The notes: generated from the letters alone by a model not told the origin. 64,000 bases of DNA from Dugong dugon (GCA_030035585.1 CM057462.1:95191234-95255233); one strand, 5' to 3'. Counted from the first letter of the stretch, positions 32,000 through 42,699 are shown. Numbers and translations: made by a program.

Positions 32000-32155
32000 C
32001 CCATGACCTACCCATTGCCTTCCGACTCATAGCGACCCTACAGGACAGAGTAGAACTGCCCCACAGGGTTTCCAATGAGTGGCTAATGAATTTGAACTGC
32101 CGATCTTTTGGTTAGCAGCCAAGCTCTTAACCATTGTGCCCCTGGGGCTTTTTAG
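32000..32155 (-). mobile_element. AfroSINE, short-body
   Basis: CCGACTCATAGCGACCCTAC, AGAACTGCCCCACAGGG and GATCTTTTGGTTAGCAGCC, head CTGGGGC. The 8-bp repeat TCTACCTA (31992-31999, 32156-32163) is the likely TSD. Confidence 0.93.
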
Positions 32156-32163
32156 TCTACCTA

Positions 32164-33542
32164 ATCTCAGCCAAAGAGGAGTTGATGGAATGTTTGGGCA
32201 GTTTGACTTGTTTTTTAGCAGCTGCATTTCTGTCATTGGAATGAGTATAGTTTTGTATTTCCTCTAAAGATTAAGAACTACATCATCCGGATGAATTTAT
32301 TCAAGGCAAATTTCTTGTATGCCCACTTCTTAGATCACCCAGACTGTTACGTAGGACATGTAATGGTCACAGCAGTTTCCCCCACCCTCACAATTTAGAA
32401 ACACAAATAAAGTCCATGACCTACAAGAGTTTATCACGAGAAAACAATGTCCCTAGAAGACAGTACATGAACAACCCAGACCCATGTAGTTGGCAGTAGC
32501 CACAGCAGAGACGGTAGAAGCAAAGTAGACACCATGAGAGAAAAGAGAGAATCTTGGACTTCAGTTTGGCAAGGATGCCAGTCAATTTGTGCCTAGTGTC
32601 TGGAGCCCACACCTATTATCTTAAACGCAACTGGGAGAAATACCTAAAAAAAAAAAGAGATTAATTTGGGCCTGAAATATCTCAGGGGGCAAGGGGCAGG
32701 TGGGAATCCTCTTTATGTATATTACTTATTTCCTCCAAGTGGTGTTTGAAATATTCATACTCTCTTAAAAAATTTGAAAATTTGAATGGCAACTCAATTT
32801 ACCAGACCTTCCTTCTGAATATCTAAACCTCTTTATCTCCATTTCCCTCGGAGTCTTGTAGTTCTGCCCCTGAGAAAGCACTGGTCAAGAGGTGGGGCCT
32901 CCAGCCCCTTTGGGGAGCACATTGGTACCAGGCAATTCTCTATGTCGATACATAGCCTTGTGTTTGCCACAGTTTTAAGCTTCTACTCCAGCCTCTGAAT
33001 TTATGCATCCCCAAAAAGGTCCTTGAGTATTTTAACCCTAAGCCACATGGCTCCTGTAACTGCTTCTGGTCTTGAATATCTTAGGAATATGAATTTACCA
33101 TCAAGGTTCAGTTTTCTCCTCACCTTCATATATATTTTGATAAAGAATTACTCTCAGCAAATGACTTAACTGAACCTACTATTGATACTTGCTGGAGTTC
33201 AAGGAATTAGCATCTCACCATATTCTTTTCCCTAAAATCTTGTTTTTGCATTAGGCATTGAGTAACTGTTTTACTTCAGTGGTTGAAGAAACACTTCTCT
33301 CTGCCTCCTCTTTTTCTGCAGCAGTGGAATATGCTTCTGCTATTCCATTTCCTAATTTTGTTGGTGGAATTATTTATTACCCTACTTCTCTAGTTTCTGT
33401 GGAGGGGATTCCCACCAATCACAACAGTGTTGGGGAAGCATTTCCTTTCCACCTTTCTGTGCTGCCAGGACAGAGAAGAAAGGCAGGTTATAAGAGAGAA
33501 GGAAATTTGTAGGAGAGAAGTTTTTGCCTCAGTGAGCCATTT
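32164..33542. other. repeat-poor DNA left of the L1
   Basis: 1.4 kb with no recognisable repeat except an A-run at 32646-32657. Short open frames on both strands (32421-32612, 33258-33512) show no domain. Confidence 0.4.
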
Positions 33543-33560
33543 AAACCAGCAGAGTTTTTG
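33543..33560. repeat. left TSD of the 3'-truncated L1
   Basis: AAACCAGCAGAGTTTTTG; the partner at 37597-37614 differs at two positions. The TT|AAAC junction resembles the L1 endonuclease site TT|AAAA. Confidence 0.8.
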
Positions 33561-33899
33561 GTGTGGACTTCCAGGCAACATGATGCTATAGACGGAAGTA
33601 CCACACCGTCCCTCCACAGTAGAGATCCGAAAAACTAAGTCAAACAGAGACAGATGTCAATCCTGAAACCCTAAGCATCAAATGAAGAGATAAAGAACTC
33701 AGCCAAGCACCGAACAGAATAAGAAACTGACAGAGAACAGAGCATGAGGAGAGATACACGCAGAGGTCCCCTGTCATCTAATGCAGCTGGGGTCTGCCAT
33801 TTTGGACTCCTGTTGGAGATCTGCAAACGGGGGTATGGGAAAGCAGCTTCATGGAGCTCCCAGCAGGAGATAGAACAACTAGTAACCACTGATATATGC

Positions 33900-34760
33900 T
33901 TTCCCATCCCCTACACTTCTTCACCCCCACTCGACCTCCTTTGCTTCCTGCGGTCACAGTCTCTTGGCCAGAAAGCACCGGCTTCACCTCTGTGCCACCT
34001 GAATTCCACTCGTCTGCACTGGCCGGCTCCCTGAGTGCCATTTGTTGGTTGCTGGTGTTGCTTTTTTCTGCTTCTTTTGGTTCTTCCGTACCTCTCAACA
34101 CCTCCCACTCCTTTTTCTCAAATACCTAGCTCTGTGTGCCATCTTTGCTTCTTCTGGAAAGGTATTGAAACACCCCTTGACTGTAGAACTGCTTCCTGGC
34201 CCGTGCCGCCACGCTGGTGGGATCCCTGGGGCTTTTGTTTGTTTTGATTTGTTTGTTTGTTTTCTTTTTCTTTTCTCTTCTTAGGAGCTCCTTCTAGGCA
34301 GGCAATACTGTGTGGTTTGGGAGCTACTCCCTCAAGCTGTGCAGTGGGATCTCTGGGGGCCTTTCTTTTTTCTTGTTTGTTTTTGGCTTTTGTCTGTTTG
34401 TTTTCTTTTCTCTCTTTTTCCCTTTTTGTCTTTCTTCATTTCTCAGTTTCTCTTCTCTCTATACTTAACTTCTCTTCCTGTCTCCTGAATACCTGGTGCT
34501 GTGTGACACCTCTGCCCCTTCCAGCCAGGCTGTACTTCATGGCCTGGGAGCAACTTCCCCAGTCCTTGCAGCCACACCAGTGGGATCACTGGGGGCTTTT
34601 CTTTTTGTTTCTAATTTTTGTTTATTCTTTTTTTCTTTTACCCTTTTTCTTTTTCCTTTTTGTTTTTCTCCATCTCTCAGTCTCTCACCTCTCCACTCCA
34701 ATGGTAAGCTTCCTTAGCACTATCTTTTGTTTGTTTGTTTTTGGCTCTTGTTCCTCTCTC
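33900..34760 (+). repeat. L1 5'-UTR with partial tandem monomers
   Basis: The core GTGGGATCNCTGGGGG followed by a T/C-rich GTTT tract occurs three times (34217, 34344, 34580). Units 1 and 3 are preceded by AATACCTRGYKCTGTGTG. Spacing is about 127 and 236 bases. The pyrimidine-rich strand produces long meaningless open frames, up to 245 codons. Such repeated units act as promoters in rodent L1s; that role here is inference. Confidence 0.6.
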
Positions 34761-35203
34761 CTCTTTCCCATACCCATCTTAGCTTCACACATCACAATCT
34801 CCCCCCTCCTTCCTGCCTACCTGCACTGTGTGTTGAACATCATACCCCCAAGCAGCACAGGCATGGCCTACCGGAACCTGCCCTGCACTGATTCCCGGCT
34901 CACTCTGTCATCCCTAGTACGTGCCACAAACAGCCCATCCCACCAACTCCCCTTCATCTCGACCTGCCCTGAAGTACCATACCTGAGTGACTGACCCTGC
35001 CCACTGGAGAAGGAGGCAAAAAGTATCATGCCTACAGATGAGCAAACAACAAAGAATGCACAGCCTGCCTGCTCAGACATAACCAAATAAAACAAAAAAG
35101 CCAGACAAAACAAACAAATCTACTGTCAATAAATGAGGACAATAACTACTGAATGTCCTGAAGACAGAAAACAATATCAAAACATACAAAAAAACAGGAC
35201 AGG

Positions 35204-36219
35204 ATGGTTCCAGTAGGTGTCCAAAATAAAACACTAGATGACTCTCCAATAGAAGAAAAGGCACTAGAACTACCTGATAGGGAATTCAAATCTCTAATAT
35301 TCAGAGCTATCCAAGAGTTGAAGCAAAAAGCAGACAAAAAGGAGGGAAAAAAAAGACAAATTCATGGAAAAAGCAGAAAATTCATGGAAAAAACAGAAAG
35401 AAATGGAAGAATTCAGGAAAATAAAGCAGGAACAAAATGCCAAAATACATTCACAACTAGAAATCATACAAAAATAACAATTAGAAATCCAAAAGATAAA
35501 TATTAAGATTTCAGAAATGGACAGTGTCATAGAAGGGCTGAGGAGCAGGTTTGAAATGATGGAAGACAGGAACAGTGAAATTGAAGACAAATACATGGAT
35601 ACAACTCTGTTTGAGGAAAACTAAAAAAAAGAATGTAGAAAAACGAAGAAACCCCGAGAATTATGTGGGATACCATCAAAAGCAAAAATGTATGAGTGAT
35701 CAGAGTTCCAGAGCAAGGGGAGAAAACAGAAAACACAGAGAGGATCATTGAAGAACTGCTGGCAGAAAACTTCCCCAATATCGTGAAAGATGAAAAGACT
35801 GACAATCCAAGAAGCGCAACGAACCCCATATAGGATAGACCCCAAAAGAAAATCACCAAGGCATTTCATAATCACACTCACTAAAACCAAAAACAAACAA
35901 AGAATCCAGAGAGCAGCTTGAGAAAAACAAAAAGTCACATACAAAGGAGAAACAATAAGACTAAGCTCAGATTATTCGGCAGAAACCATGCAGGCAAGAA
36001 GGCAATGGGATGACATGTAAAACTTTGAAAGAAGAAAATTGCCAGCCAAGAGTAATATATCCTGCAAAACTCTTATTCAAATATGACGGTGAAATTAGGA
36101 CATTTCCAGATAAACAGAAATTACGGGACTATGTAAAAACCAAACCAAACTTACAAGAACGATTAAAGGGAGTCCTTCGATCTGAGAACAAACAACTTCA
36201 GCTCACAGGCTGCATCTAG
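35204..36219 (+). pseudogene. L1 ORF1 remnant
   Basis: It starts at ATG 35204 with an acidic/coiled-coil-like N-terminal region (EEKALELPDREFKSLIFRAI then K-rich). After several shifts the conserved C-terminal end reads CQPRVIYPAKLLFKYDGEI and FPDKQKLRDYVKTKP (about 36035-36150), the hallmark of the L1 ORF1p RNA-binding C-terminal domain. ORF1p coats L1 RNA as a trimeric chaperone. Many indels make it non-functional. Confidence 0.8.
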
Positions 36220-36642
36220 GATGCAGGATAGTACCAGCCAGATACCAACCTAGGAAATGAACTCTCAAGGACTATCCAAAACCAAAAGAATTACAACAGG
36301 GAACCAGAGAGGTTAACTTGTAAATGACAACAACATCAGAACAATAAAAGACGGAATAAACAGTGTAGGTATAGAACCTTCTAATGGAGAGGAAGACAAG
36401 GTGATACCAAGTAATAATAGACTGGTTCAAACCTAGGAAGATAAGGGTAAATTTCAAGGTAACTACAAAGAAAGTTAACAAACCTACTCATCAAAATAAA
36501 GAATGAAAACATAAAGTCTCAGTAAAAACAAAATTTATAAAAACAAAAGAAATGAAAAAAAGTCCACAAAAAAAGGAATTCAGCACAGGAGAGTAAGAGG
36601 AACAAAGAAAAGGTCAGCACCACAAAAAAAAAGCACTATAAA

Positions 36643-37596
36643 ATGACAGCAATAAACTCACACCTATCAATAATTACACTGAATGTAAATGGCCTAAATG
36701 CACCCATAGAGAGACAGAGAGTGACAGAATGGATAAAAAAACAGGATCCATCAATATGCTGTCTACAAGAGACACACCTTAGAAACAAAGACGTAAATTT
36801 ATTAAAAATCAAAGGATGAAAAAAATATATCAAGCAAACAGCTGCCAAATAAGAGCAGGAGTGGCAATACTAATCTTAGATAAAATAGACTTTAAAACAA
36901 AATCGGCCATAAAAGAGAAAGAAGGACACTATATAATGATTAAGGGAACAATCCATCATGAAGACATAACCATAATAAACATCTGTGCACCCAATGACAG
37001 GGCTCCCAAATACATAAAACAAACTCTAACAGCACTGAAAAGAGAAATTGACAGTTCCACAATAATAGTTGCAGACTTCAACACACCACTCTTGGTAAAA
37101 GACAGAACATCTAGAAAGAAACTCATCAAAGATACGGAAGACCTAAAGGGCACTATCAGCCAACTTGACCCCATAGACATATATAGAACACTACACCCAA
37201 CAGCTGCGAAGTACACATTCTTTTCCGATGCGCATGGAATGTTCTCCAGAATAGACCACATCTTACACCACAGAGCAACCCTCAACAAAATCCAAAACAC
37301 GGAGATAGTACAAAGTATCTTCTCTGACCACAACGCCATCAAGGTAGAAATTAACAACAGGAAGAGCAAGGAAAAAAAAATCAGTTACATGGAAACTGAA
37401 TAACACCATGCTTACAAACCACTGGGTAATAGAAGAAATCAGAGATGGAATAAAAAAAATCCTAGAATCAAACAAGAATGAAAACACATCATACCAAAAC
37501 CTTTGGGACACAGCAAAAGCAGTCCTCAGAGGACAATTTATAGCAATTGATGCACATATCAAAAAAGAAGAAAGGGATGAAATAAAAACATTAACT
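36643..37596 (+). pseudogene. L1 ORF2 endonuclease domain, truncated and shifted
   Basis: ATG at 36643 begins ITLNVNGLNAPIERQR (catalytic Asn region) and CCLQETHLRNKD (catalytic Glu), then hits a stop near 36818. The frame resumes at 36816-37403 with IIVADFNTPL (usually GDFN), FFSDAHGMFSRIDHIL and FSDHNAIKVEI, the Asp and His metal-binding motifs. The sequence runs on through YQNLWDTAKAVLRGQFIAID and ends at EIKTLTK, before the RT domain. The endonuclease would nick target DNA. RT, Cys-rich domain and 3' UTR are absent. Confidence 0.88.
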
Positions 37597-37614
37597 AAAC
37601 CAGTAGTGTTTTTG
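37597..37614. repeat. right TSD of the 3'-truncated L1
   Basis: AAACCAGTAGTGTTTTTG, 16 of 18 identical to 33543-33560. Confidence 0.8.
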
Positions 37615-37924
37615 AAAAAATGGATTGGGTTTCCCTGGGAAGTGGTTCACTCTACATTTTCCTGCTGGAAGACCATATATTTAGACAGATGTTGAAAGTT
37701 TACCATGGGATTCTCTCATTCACTGGAAAGTTTGACTCAGTTATTTCTGAGATTTTTCCTGAATTATGAGTATACAAGAGAACTGTGATTTGATAAATCA
37801 GTTTCCCTTCTACATTGTCTTCAAGATGTTTTGCTTATTTCCAAAGAGCTCTCTTTAAAGCATTTGTTTCAAATACAAGGCTTGGGGAAGAGGTGTTAAC
37901 GTAATATTAAACCTCTATAAAATT
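37615..37924. other. unassigned DNA right of the L1
   Basis: Single-copy-looking. It should be contiguous with 33542 in an L1-free ancestor. Confidence 0.4.
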
Positions 37925-37933
37925 ACCAGATTT

Positions 37934-38271
37934 AAGATACAGGTGGTTCAGTGGTAGAATTCTCACCTTCCTTGGGGAAGACTAGGATTTCATTCCCAGC
38001 CAATGTACCTCATGCACTGTAACCACCTGCCTGTCAGTGGAGGCTTAAGTATTTCCAGGACACTAATCAGTTTCAGTGGAACTTCCAGACTAAGATGGAC
38101 TAGAAAAAAAGACCTGGCTATCTACCTCTGAAATTCAGCCAGTGAAAACCCTATGGATCACAACAGTCCATTCTGCAACCCATCATGTGTACCGCACAGG
38201 ACCGGGCAGTGTTTCTTTTGGTTGTGGGTCACCATGAGTCAGGGCAGACGCTATGGCAGCTAACAACAAGT
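37934..38271 (+). mobile_element. tRNA-Gly-headed SINE with RTE 5' and 3' parts
   Basis: The head GGTGGTTCAGTGGTAGAATT, CTCACCTTCC and ATTCCCAGCCAATGTA is clearly tRNA-Gly(GCC)-like. The body CCAGACTAAGATGGACTAG and GAAAACCCTATGGATCAC resembles the RTE 5' region (15430-15850). The end GCACAGGACCGGGCAGTG and GGCAGCTAACAACAAG is the RTE 3' end. TSD: ACCAGATTT (37925-37933) against ACTAGATTT (38272-38280). Confidence 0.9.
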
Positions 38272-38294
38272 ACTAGATTTGCTGTTCGGAACTC

Positions 38295-38490
38295 TGCAAA
38301 CGAGATCTCTTTTAATTCTCAACAACCCCTTATGAAGTCAATATTATTATCCTTTTTTTTCTTTAAACCAAAGAAACAATCCCTCAAAGAGGGTAACTAG
38401 TAGTATAAAGACACTCAGCTAGTGAGTGATGGAGCTAGGACTTGAACCCCGGCTTGTTTGTATCCAAAGCCTGTATACTTGGCACTGCCT
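38295..38490 (-). mobile_element. MIR SINE
   Basis: ATTCTCAACAACCCCTTATG, AGAGGGTAACTAGTAG, CTCAGCTAGTGAGTGATGG and GACTTGAACCCCGGC read as reverse MIR. Confidence 0.8.
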
Positions 38491-39090
38491 GTCTGTGCTA
38501 TCAGGCAAGCAAGAGTGCTGCAAATGATGCCCATACAGGCACCTGTCTTAAAGGTACATACTCCCTTTTGATGAAGTTTTCAACATCTGCTTCTCCAATC
38601 ATGCTCAAATTTCTCTAAACATTGCCCCCTTGTTCCTAAACTATACTTAATCTGTATTTTCTCTAAATCCTAGAATTGGAGAGAATTTAGGAGGAAATGT
38701 GTTTCAAGCCCTTGTCTTTCTTCAGGGGAATAACTGAGCCAACAGGAAGGTGATAGTGTCTTCCTCTTTTCTAGGAATAAGTCCCGCTGCCTTAAGACTT
38801 TGGGGTTTTGAGTAGGCAGTCCTAGCAGGGAAAGGAGGCAAGGGAGAGTTTGTAGGACATAGCAAGGCAGTGGGAGATTTATCTCCAGAGCATTACTCAC
38901 TACATAAAAGATACCCTCAGTCTCTGACATCACAAGGAGAGAGTATTAGATTTCAGATCTGTAGTGAAACTGGGGCGTGCCTCCCTTGAACGCAAGGAGG
39001 CAGCCATCCAATTCTAGGCTGGCTCTGGAAAGTCCCTTTTTAAATAATTTGCTTCTTATGGTGTTTTGTTCAACTTCCCTACCTCAAATG
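38491..39090. other. unassigned DNA
   Basis: No repeat or gene recognised with confidence. Confidence 0.35.
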
Positions 39091-39094
39091 AAAC

Positions 39095-39245
39095 TGTGTG
39101 ACTTAAGTGAAAGAGCGCTGGGCTGGAACTCAGGAAATCTAATTTTTAGTACAGCAATGGGTTTGGTTTGGTCTGTCCAACCAGGTGTATGACCTGAGGT
39201 AAATCCCAAACTTAGTCATCTTTATTTTGAGTTATTTTGAGTCTA
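39095..39245 (+). mobile_element. MIR3-like fragment
   Basis: AAAGAGCGCTGGGCTGGAAC, CAGGAAATCTAATTTTTAG and GTGTATGACCTGAGGTAAAT fit a plus MIR3-type element. Confidence 0.55.
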
Positions 39246-39574
39246 GAACCCAATCTTACAGAGCTTTCAAACTTCCAGAATGACTCCTAGCTCAGAAATG
39301 ATGGTGTGTGGGGGTTGGGAAGCAGTTCCTGAGCTGGCAACTGGTGAGTCTGGGGTTCAGACCTAGGTCTCATTGGTCTTACTCCAAAACTTTCCACTCC
39401 TCCCACACTGACATTAGGCCATTCTTCCATAACACTTTGTATGGTTATTATTTTATAAATCCCTGTTAGCCTTGTATTTGGCACAATTTGATAGCAGACA
39501 TTCACTGAATGCTTATGAGTGTTGGAGAAACAAACATGAAGGAGACATGGCCTTTCACCCAGGCTTAAAAGCAT

Positions 39575-39800
39575 TTTTGTAGGGAGATTCTTGAGCCAGA
39601 CTGGGTTTAAATCCTAGTTTTACTACTTACTAGGCTACTTACTTTTTAAAATTCTCTTTATGCGTCAGTTTCTACATCCTCATTTTCATCTTCAATATCT
39701 TTCTCTTAGACTAGTTAGGCAGATTAAATGAATTATTTCATGTAAAACTCTGAAAATAGTGTGAGACATAGAGTAATGACTGAATATTTTATTGCTGTTA
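39575..39800 (+). mobile_element. MIR SINE
   Basis: GAGCCAGACTGGGTTTAAAT, CTACTTACTAGGCTACTTAC, TCAGTTTCTACATCC and GGCAGATTAAATGAATTATT follow plus MIR. Confidence 0.75.
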
Positions 39801-39869
39801 ATTGCTACTTTTTTACATGTTTGTCAGCTGCCTTAGATCAGGAGGCTCAGAAGGTTGCAACTGGGTCTT

Positions 39870-40020
39870 ATTCACTGGCACTTAATCAGTGCTTGTTGGA
39901 TCTCACTATTCAACAAATATTTACAAAGCTCCTATTATGTGCAAAGCCCTTTGCTGGATCCTTGGTGGAACCCAGAATTTATACAAACTCTTAGGAAAAG
40001 TCACCGTGTCTAAGAGCTTA
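39870..40020 (-). mobile_element. L2 3' end
   Basis: CAACAAATATTTACAAAGCT, CCTATTATGTGCAAAGCCC and TTTGCTGGATCCTTGGTGG on plus. Confidence 0.65.
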
Positions 40021-40283
40021 CATGAGTATAATTTGAAATATTATTCTCTTCTGCATATTCTTCTTCTTTATTTTTTGTGATCATTGCTTAGAAAGGGTAA
40101 AGGAACAGGGAAGAATATATTCTACATATATACCTAGTGACATGATCAGGTGAGCAATCCTGGAGGAGGTGTGATTAAGAGCAGGCCAATAGGAAGATTA
40201 GAGTCTTTCTTAAAGGGAAGCCTCTTTTAGAACTCTGATGTCAGACAAGAGAGTACCACCTGCTTTCATTGGGTTTTCTGTGT

Positions 40284-40300
40284 CAGAGAGAGAGAGAGAC
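40284..40300. repeat. (GA)n microsatellite
   Basis: Seven to eight GA units. Confidence 0.9.
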
Positions 40301-40321
40301 TCATTCTTCCATTCTCTCACC

Positions 40322-40493
40322 CAGGGACGGATTACCCAATAAGCGAGGTACGCACGGCCTAACTTGTGCTTATTTACTAATCTGTAGTGCACAATTGCAC
40401 CTGTTTTTCACCACATGAAATTGTGCACTACAGATTAGTAAGTAAGCACAAGTAAGCCCGTGCGTACCTTGCTTATTGGGTAATTTGCCCCTG
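40322..40493. mobile_element. palindromic hAT-type MITE with 8-bp TSD
   Basis: 172 bases that are almost entirely an inverted repeat. The left arm runs from CAGGGACGGATTACCCAATA to CTGTAGTGCACAATT. The right arm is its reverse complement, AATTGTGCACTACAGATTAG to GGGTAATTTGCCCCTG. The central loop is about 22 bases. The termini CAGGG/CCCTG and 8-bp flanks (CTCTCACC at 40314-40321, CGCTCACC at 40494-40501, 7 of 8) fit hAT insertion. The arms differ at only about 6 of 68 positions. It has no coding capacity. I cannot name the family. Confidence 0.85.
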
Positions 40494-40514
40494 CGCTCAC
40501 CTTCTCCCTAATCC

Positions 40515-41295
40515 ATTCACTCTAAAAACAGCTAGTGAGCACCCACCACTACATGAATCAGGCATGGTGCCTGGTGATAGCGATAAGGTTCTACTCTGGA
40601 GGAACTCAAACGTCTTGAGAAGCAGCAAACAAACTGATACATCAGACAGTGATACGAATCTGCCAGAGGCATGAATACAGCGCTCTGGAAGTTCAGAGGA
40701 AGGCAGGAGGTGGTCAGGAGCTGGATTCTATCCTAGGTACAAATAACACTCTGTACTGGGCTGTACCTACAAATTTTATAAATGGAATTTTATCGAATTT
40801 TTTAAAACTCAGTACTTCCCACAGCTGGGTTAGTACACAGATGACTTTTTGAAGTCAGTTCAGCTCAACTCATCTCAAAAACCTACCATAACCAAGTAGA
40901 TTAGGAGAACAGATTAATTTTGACCAGGGCCACTAGCAAAAGGAAGGTATAGGAGATATAATTTGAACTTGGCCTTGAAGGATGGGTATGACTTCATAAG
41001 GCAAAAGTGAGAAGAAATATTGTTCAAGAAAGCAGATCATGCTCAAAAAAGGTAGTGAGGCTGAAAGAGTATGGGCTGAGTTATGCAGTAAAGTCATCCT
41101 GAGGGATTGGTATAGGGTGGATGGGGTGAAGGTGTGTGGTGGGGGATTGGGCAGGAAAGATGGGTTAGGAGAATAATGGAGGGCTTTGTACCCCTAACAG
41201 ACAAGCTGAGATTTTATTTTATGTGCAGCAAGGAGCTGCCAATGTGTGTTCAGCAGGGGAGTGCATTATCAGCGGTGCGCCCCTCGGGATGGTTA
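40515..41295 (-). mobile_element. probable L2, diverged
   Basis: GTGAGCACCCACCACTACAT, GGCATGGTGCCTGGTGATAG, TTTGAACTTGGCCTTGAAGG and GGAGGGCTTTGTACCCC, with purine-rich wording, fit reverse L2. The middle part (40740-40900) is uncertain. Confidence 0.5.
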
Positions 41296-41299
41296 ATGT

Positions 41300-41439
41300 G
41301 ACATTAGCTATAGCTAAAGGAAGCAGTACCAGGCTTGGAGTCAGAAAACATGAGAGAATCTCAGTTCTTCCATCAAACTGTGTGATCTTGAGCAAGTTGG
41401 TAACCATTTTTGAGCTTTTGCCTCCTCATCTACATAATA
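41300..41439 (+). mobile_element. MIR3-like, left part
   Basis: CCAGGCTTGGAGTCAGAAAA, GTGTGATCTTGAGCAAGTTG and CCTCCTCATCTACATAATA. It is interrupted by a SINE and resumes with CTATATAATAGGCAAGATG. Confidence 0.65.
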
Positions 41440-41606
41440 AAAAACCCCAAACCCATTGCCCTTGAGTCGATTCCAACTCATAGCAACCCTATAGGACAGA
41501 GTAGAACTGCTCCATAGGGTTTCCAAGGAGCAACTGGTGGATTCAAACTGCCAAGCTTTTGGTGAACAGCTGTAGCTATTAACTACGGTGCCACCAGGGC
41601 GCCCAC
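41440..41606 (-). mobile_element. AfroSINE, short-body, with TSD
   Basis: CATTGCCCTTGAGTCGATTC, GACAGAGTAGAACTGCTCC, inverted B box and head CCACCAGGGCGCCC. CTACATAATA (41430-41439) and CTATATAATA (41607-41616) form a 9/10 TSD inside a MIR-like element. Confidence 0.94.
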
Positions 41607-41644
41607 CTATATAATAGGCAAGATGAAACCTCTTAGAAACAACA

Positions 41645-41735
41645 GCAGCAACAATTACAACAGGTTTTTTTATGGAGTGCTACTTTCTGCCTAGCATCCT
41701 GCTAGGGCATTTCCAAGTAATGTTTAAGGCCCTAA
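41645..41735 (-). mobile_element. MIR, left part (split by L1)
   Basis: TTATGGAGTGCTACTTTCTG and CCTGCTAGGGCATTTCC on plus. The rest lies at 42512-42660. Confidence 0.65.
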
Positions 41736-42511
41736 ACGACGTTGTCAGTTCTTAGAAAACTCAGCAGGAATTTACCATACCTGTTGCTGTCAAGTTAATT
41801 CCGACTCATAGCGATCCTATAGGGCAGAGTAGAACTGCCCCTAGTGTTGCCAAGGAGCAGGTGGTGGATTCGAACTGCCGACCTTTTGGTTAGTAGCTGA
41901 GCTCTTAACCACTGCACCGCTAGGGCTCACCATATGATCCAGCAATTCTATTCTTAGGTATCTACACAAGAGAACTGAAAACATATAGCCACACAAAGAC
42001 TTTCACACAAAGGTACTTAGTAGGATTATTCATAATAACCAAAAATTGGAAAGACAACCTCAACACCCATCAAATGCTGAAAGGATAAACAAAAAAAAAA
42101 AAAGGTTATATCCTTACAATGGAATATTATTTAAAAATGAAAAGACACAAATTATAGATTCATGTTATGTACCACATGGATGGAACTCAAAAACAATATG
42201 CTCAGTGAAAGAAGCCAGACAAAAGAGATCACATATTGTATGATTCCATTATATGAGATATCCAGAAAAGGCAAAGCTATAAACAGTAGATTAGTGATTG
42301 CCTGGGGCAAGGACAGGAAAGGGGTGGAGATTCACAGTGAAGATGTATGAGAGATCATATTGGAGTGATGACAATGTTCTAAAATTGATTTATTGTTGTT
42401 TGCACAACTTGGTAAATTTACTAAAAATCGTTGGAATTATATACTTAAAAAGGATAAATTATATGATATACAAAATATGCCTCAACAAAGATACTTAAAA
42501 AACAAAAACAA
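41736..42511 (+). mobile_element. old L1 (L1M-type) 3' end
   Basis: The ORF2 C-terminal/3' UTR wording is unmistakable: CCATATGATCCAGCAATTCT, ATTATTCATAATAACCAAAA, AAGAAGCCAGACAAAAGAG, CATATTGTATGATTCCATT, GTTTGCACAACTTGGTAAAT and ATATGCCTCAACAAAG. It interrupts a MIR and is itself interrupted by a SINE at 41780. Confidence 0.9.
41780..41928 (-). mobile_element. AfroSINE inside L1
   Basis: CTGTTGCTGTCAAGTTAATT, GGGCAGAGTAGAACTGCCCC and GACCTTTTGGTTAGTAGC, head GCTAGGGCT. The flanks ACCATA/ACCATA rejoin the L1 text TTACCATATGATCC. Confidence 0.94.
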
Positions 42512-42660
42512 CTCTGTGAGGTAGGTACTATTCTTACTCCCATTTTACAGATGAGAATATTGACTTTCCCAAAGTCTCCTTTAAAAAGTGGTGGAGCTAG
42601 GATTTAAAATTTTTTTTCCTGATCCTAAGTCCATATCCTTGGCCACTGACCATACAGTCT
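42512..42660 (-). mobile_element. MIR, right part
   Basis: TCTGTGAGGTAGGTACTATT, CCCATTTTACAGATGAG and GTGGTGGAGCTAGGATTTA continue 41645-41735. Confidence 0.8.
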
Positions 42661-42699
42661 CTTTCTTTATACCACAACGTGATTTAAGGAATAGATTGA

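Larger units (their letters stand above)
33561..37596 (+). mobile_element. L1 LINE with 5' end but no 3' end
   Basis: A 4.0-kb L1 with a 5' UTR (about 33561-35203), ORF1 (35204-36215) and the endonuclease part of ORF2 (36643-37596). It stops before the reverse transcriptase and has no 3' UTR or poly(A). The 18-bp flanking repeat (33543-33560 and 37597-37614) shows that this is the inserted unit, not a later deletion extending into the flank. It is the reverse of the usual 5' truncation. Both coding regions are broken by shifts and stops. Confidence 0.9.

Noticed and set aside
34257-34994. 245-codon open frame
   Set aside because: It lies in the pyrimidine-rich L1 5' UTR; Phe/Leu/Ser-rich translation reflects T/C runs, with no domain.
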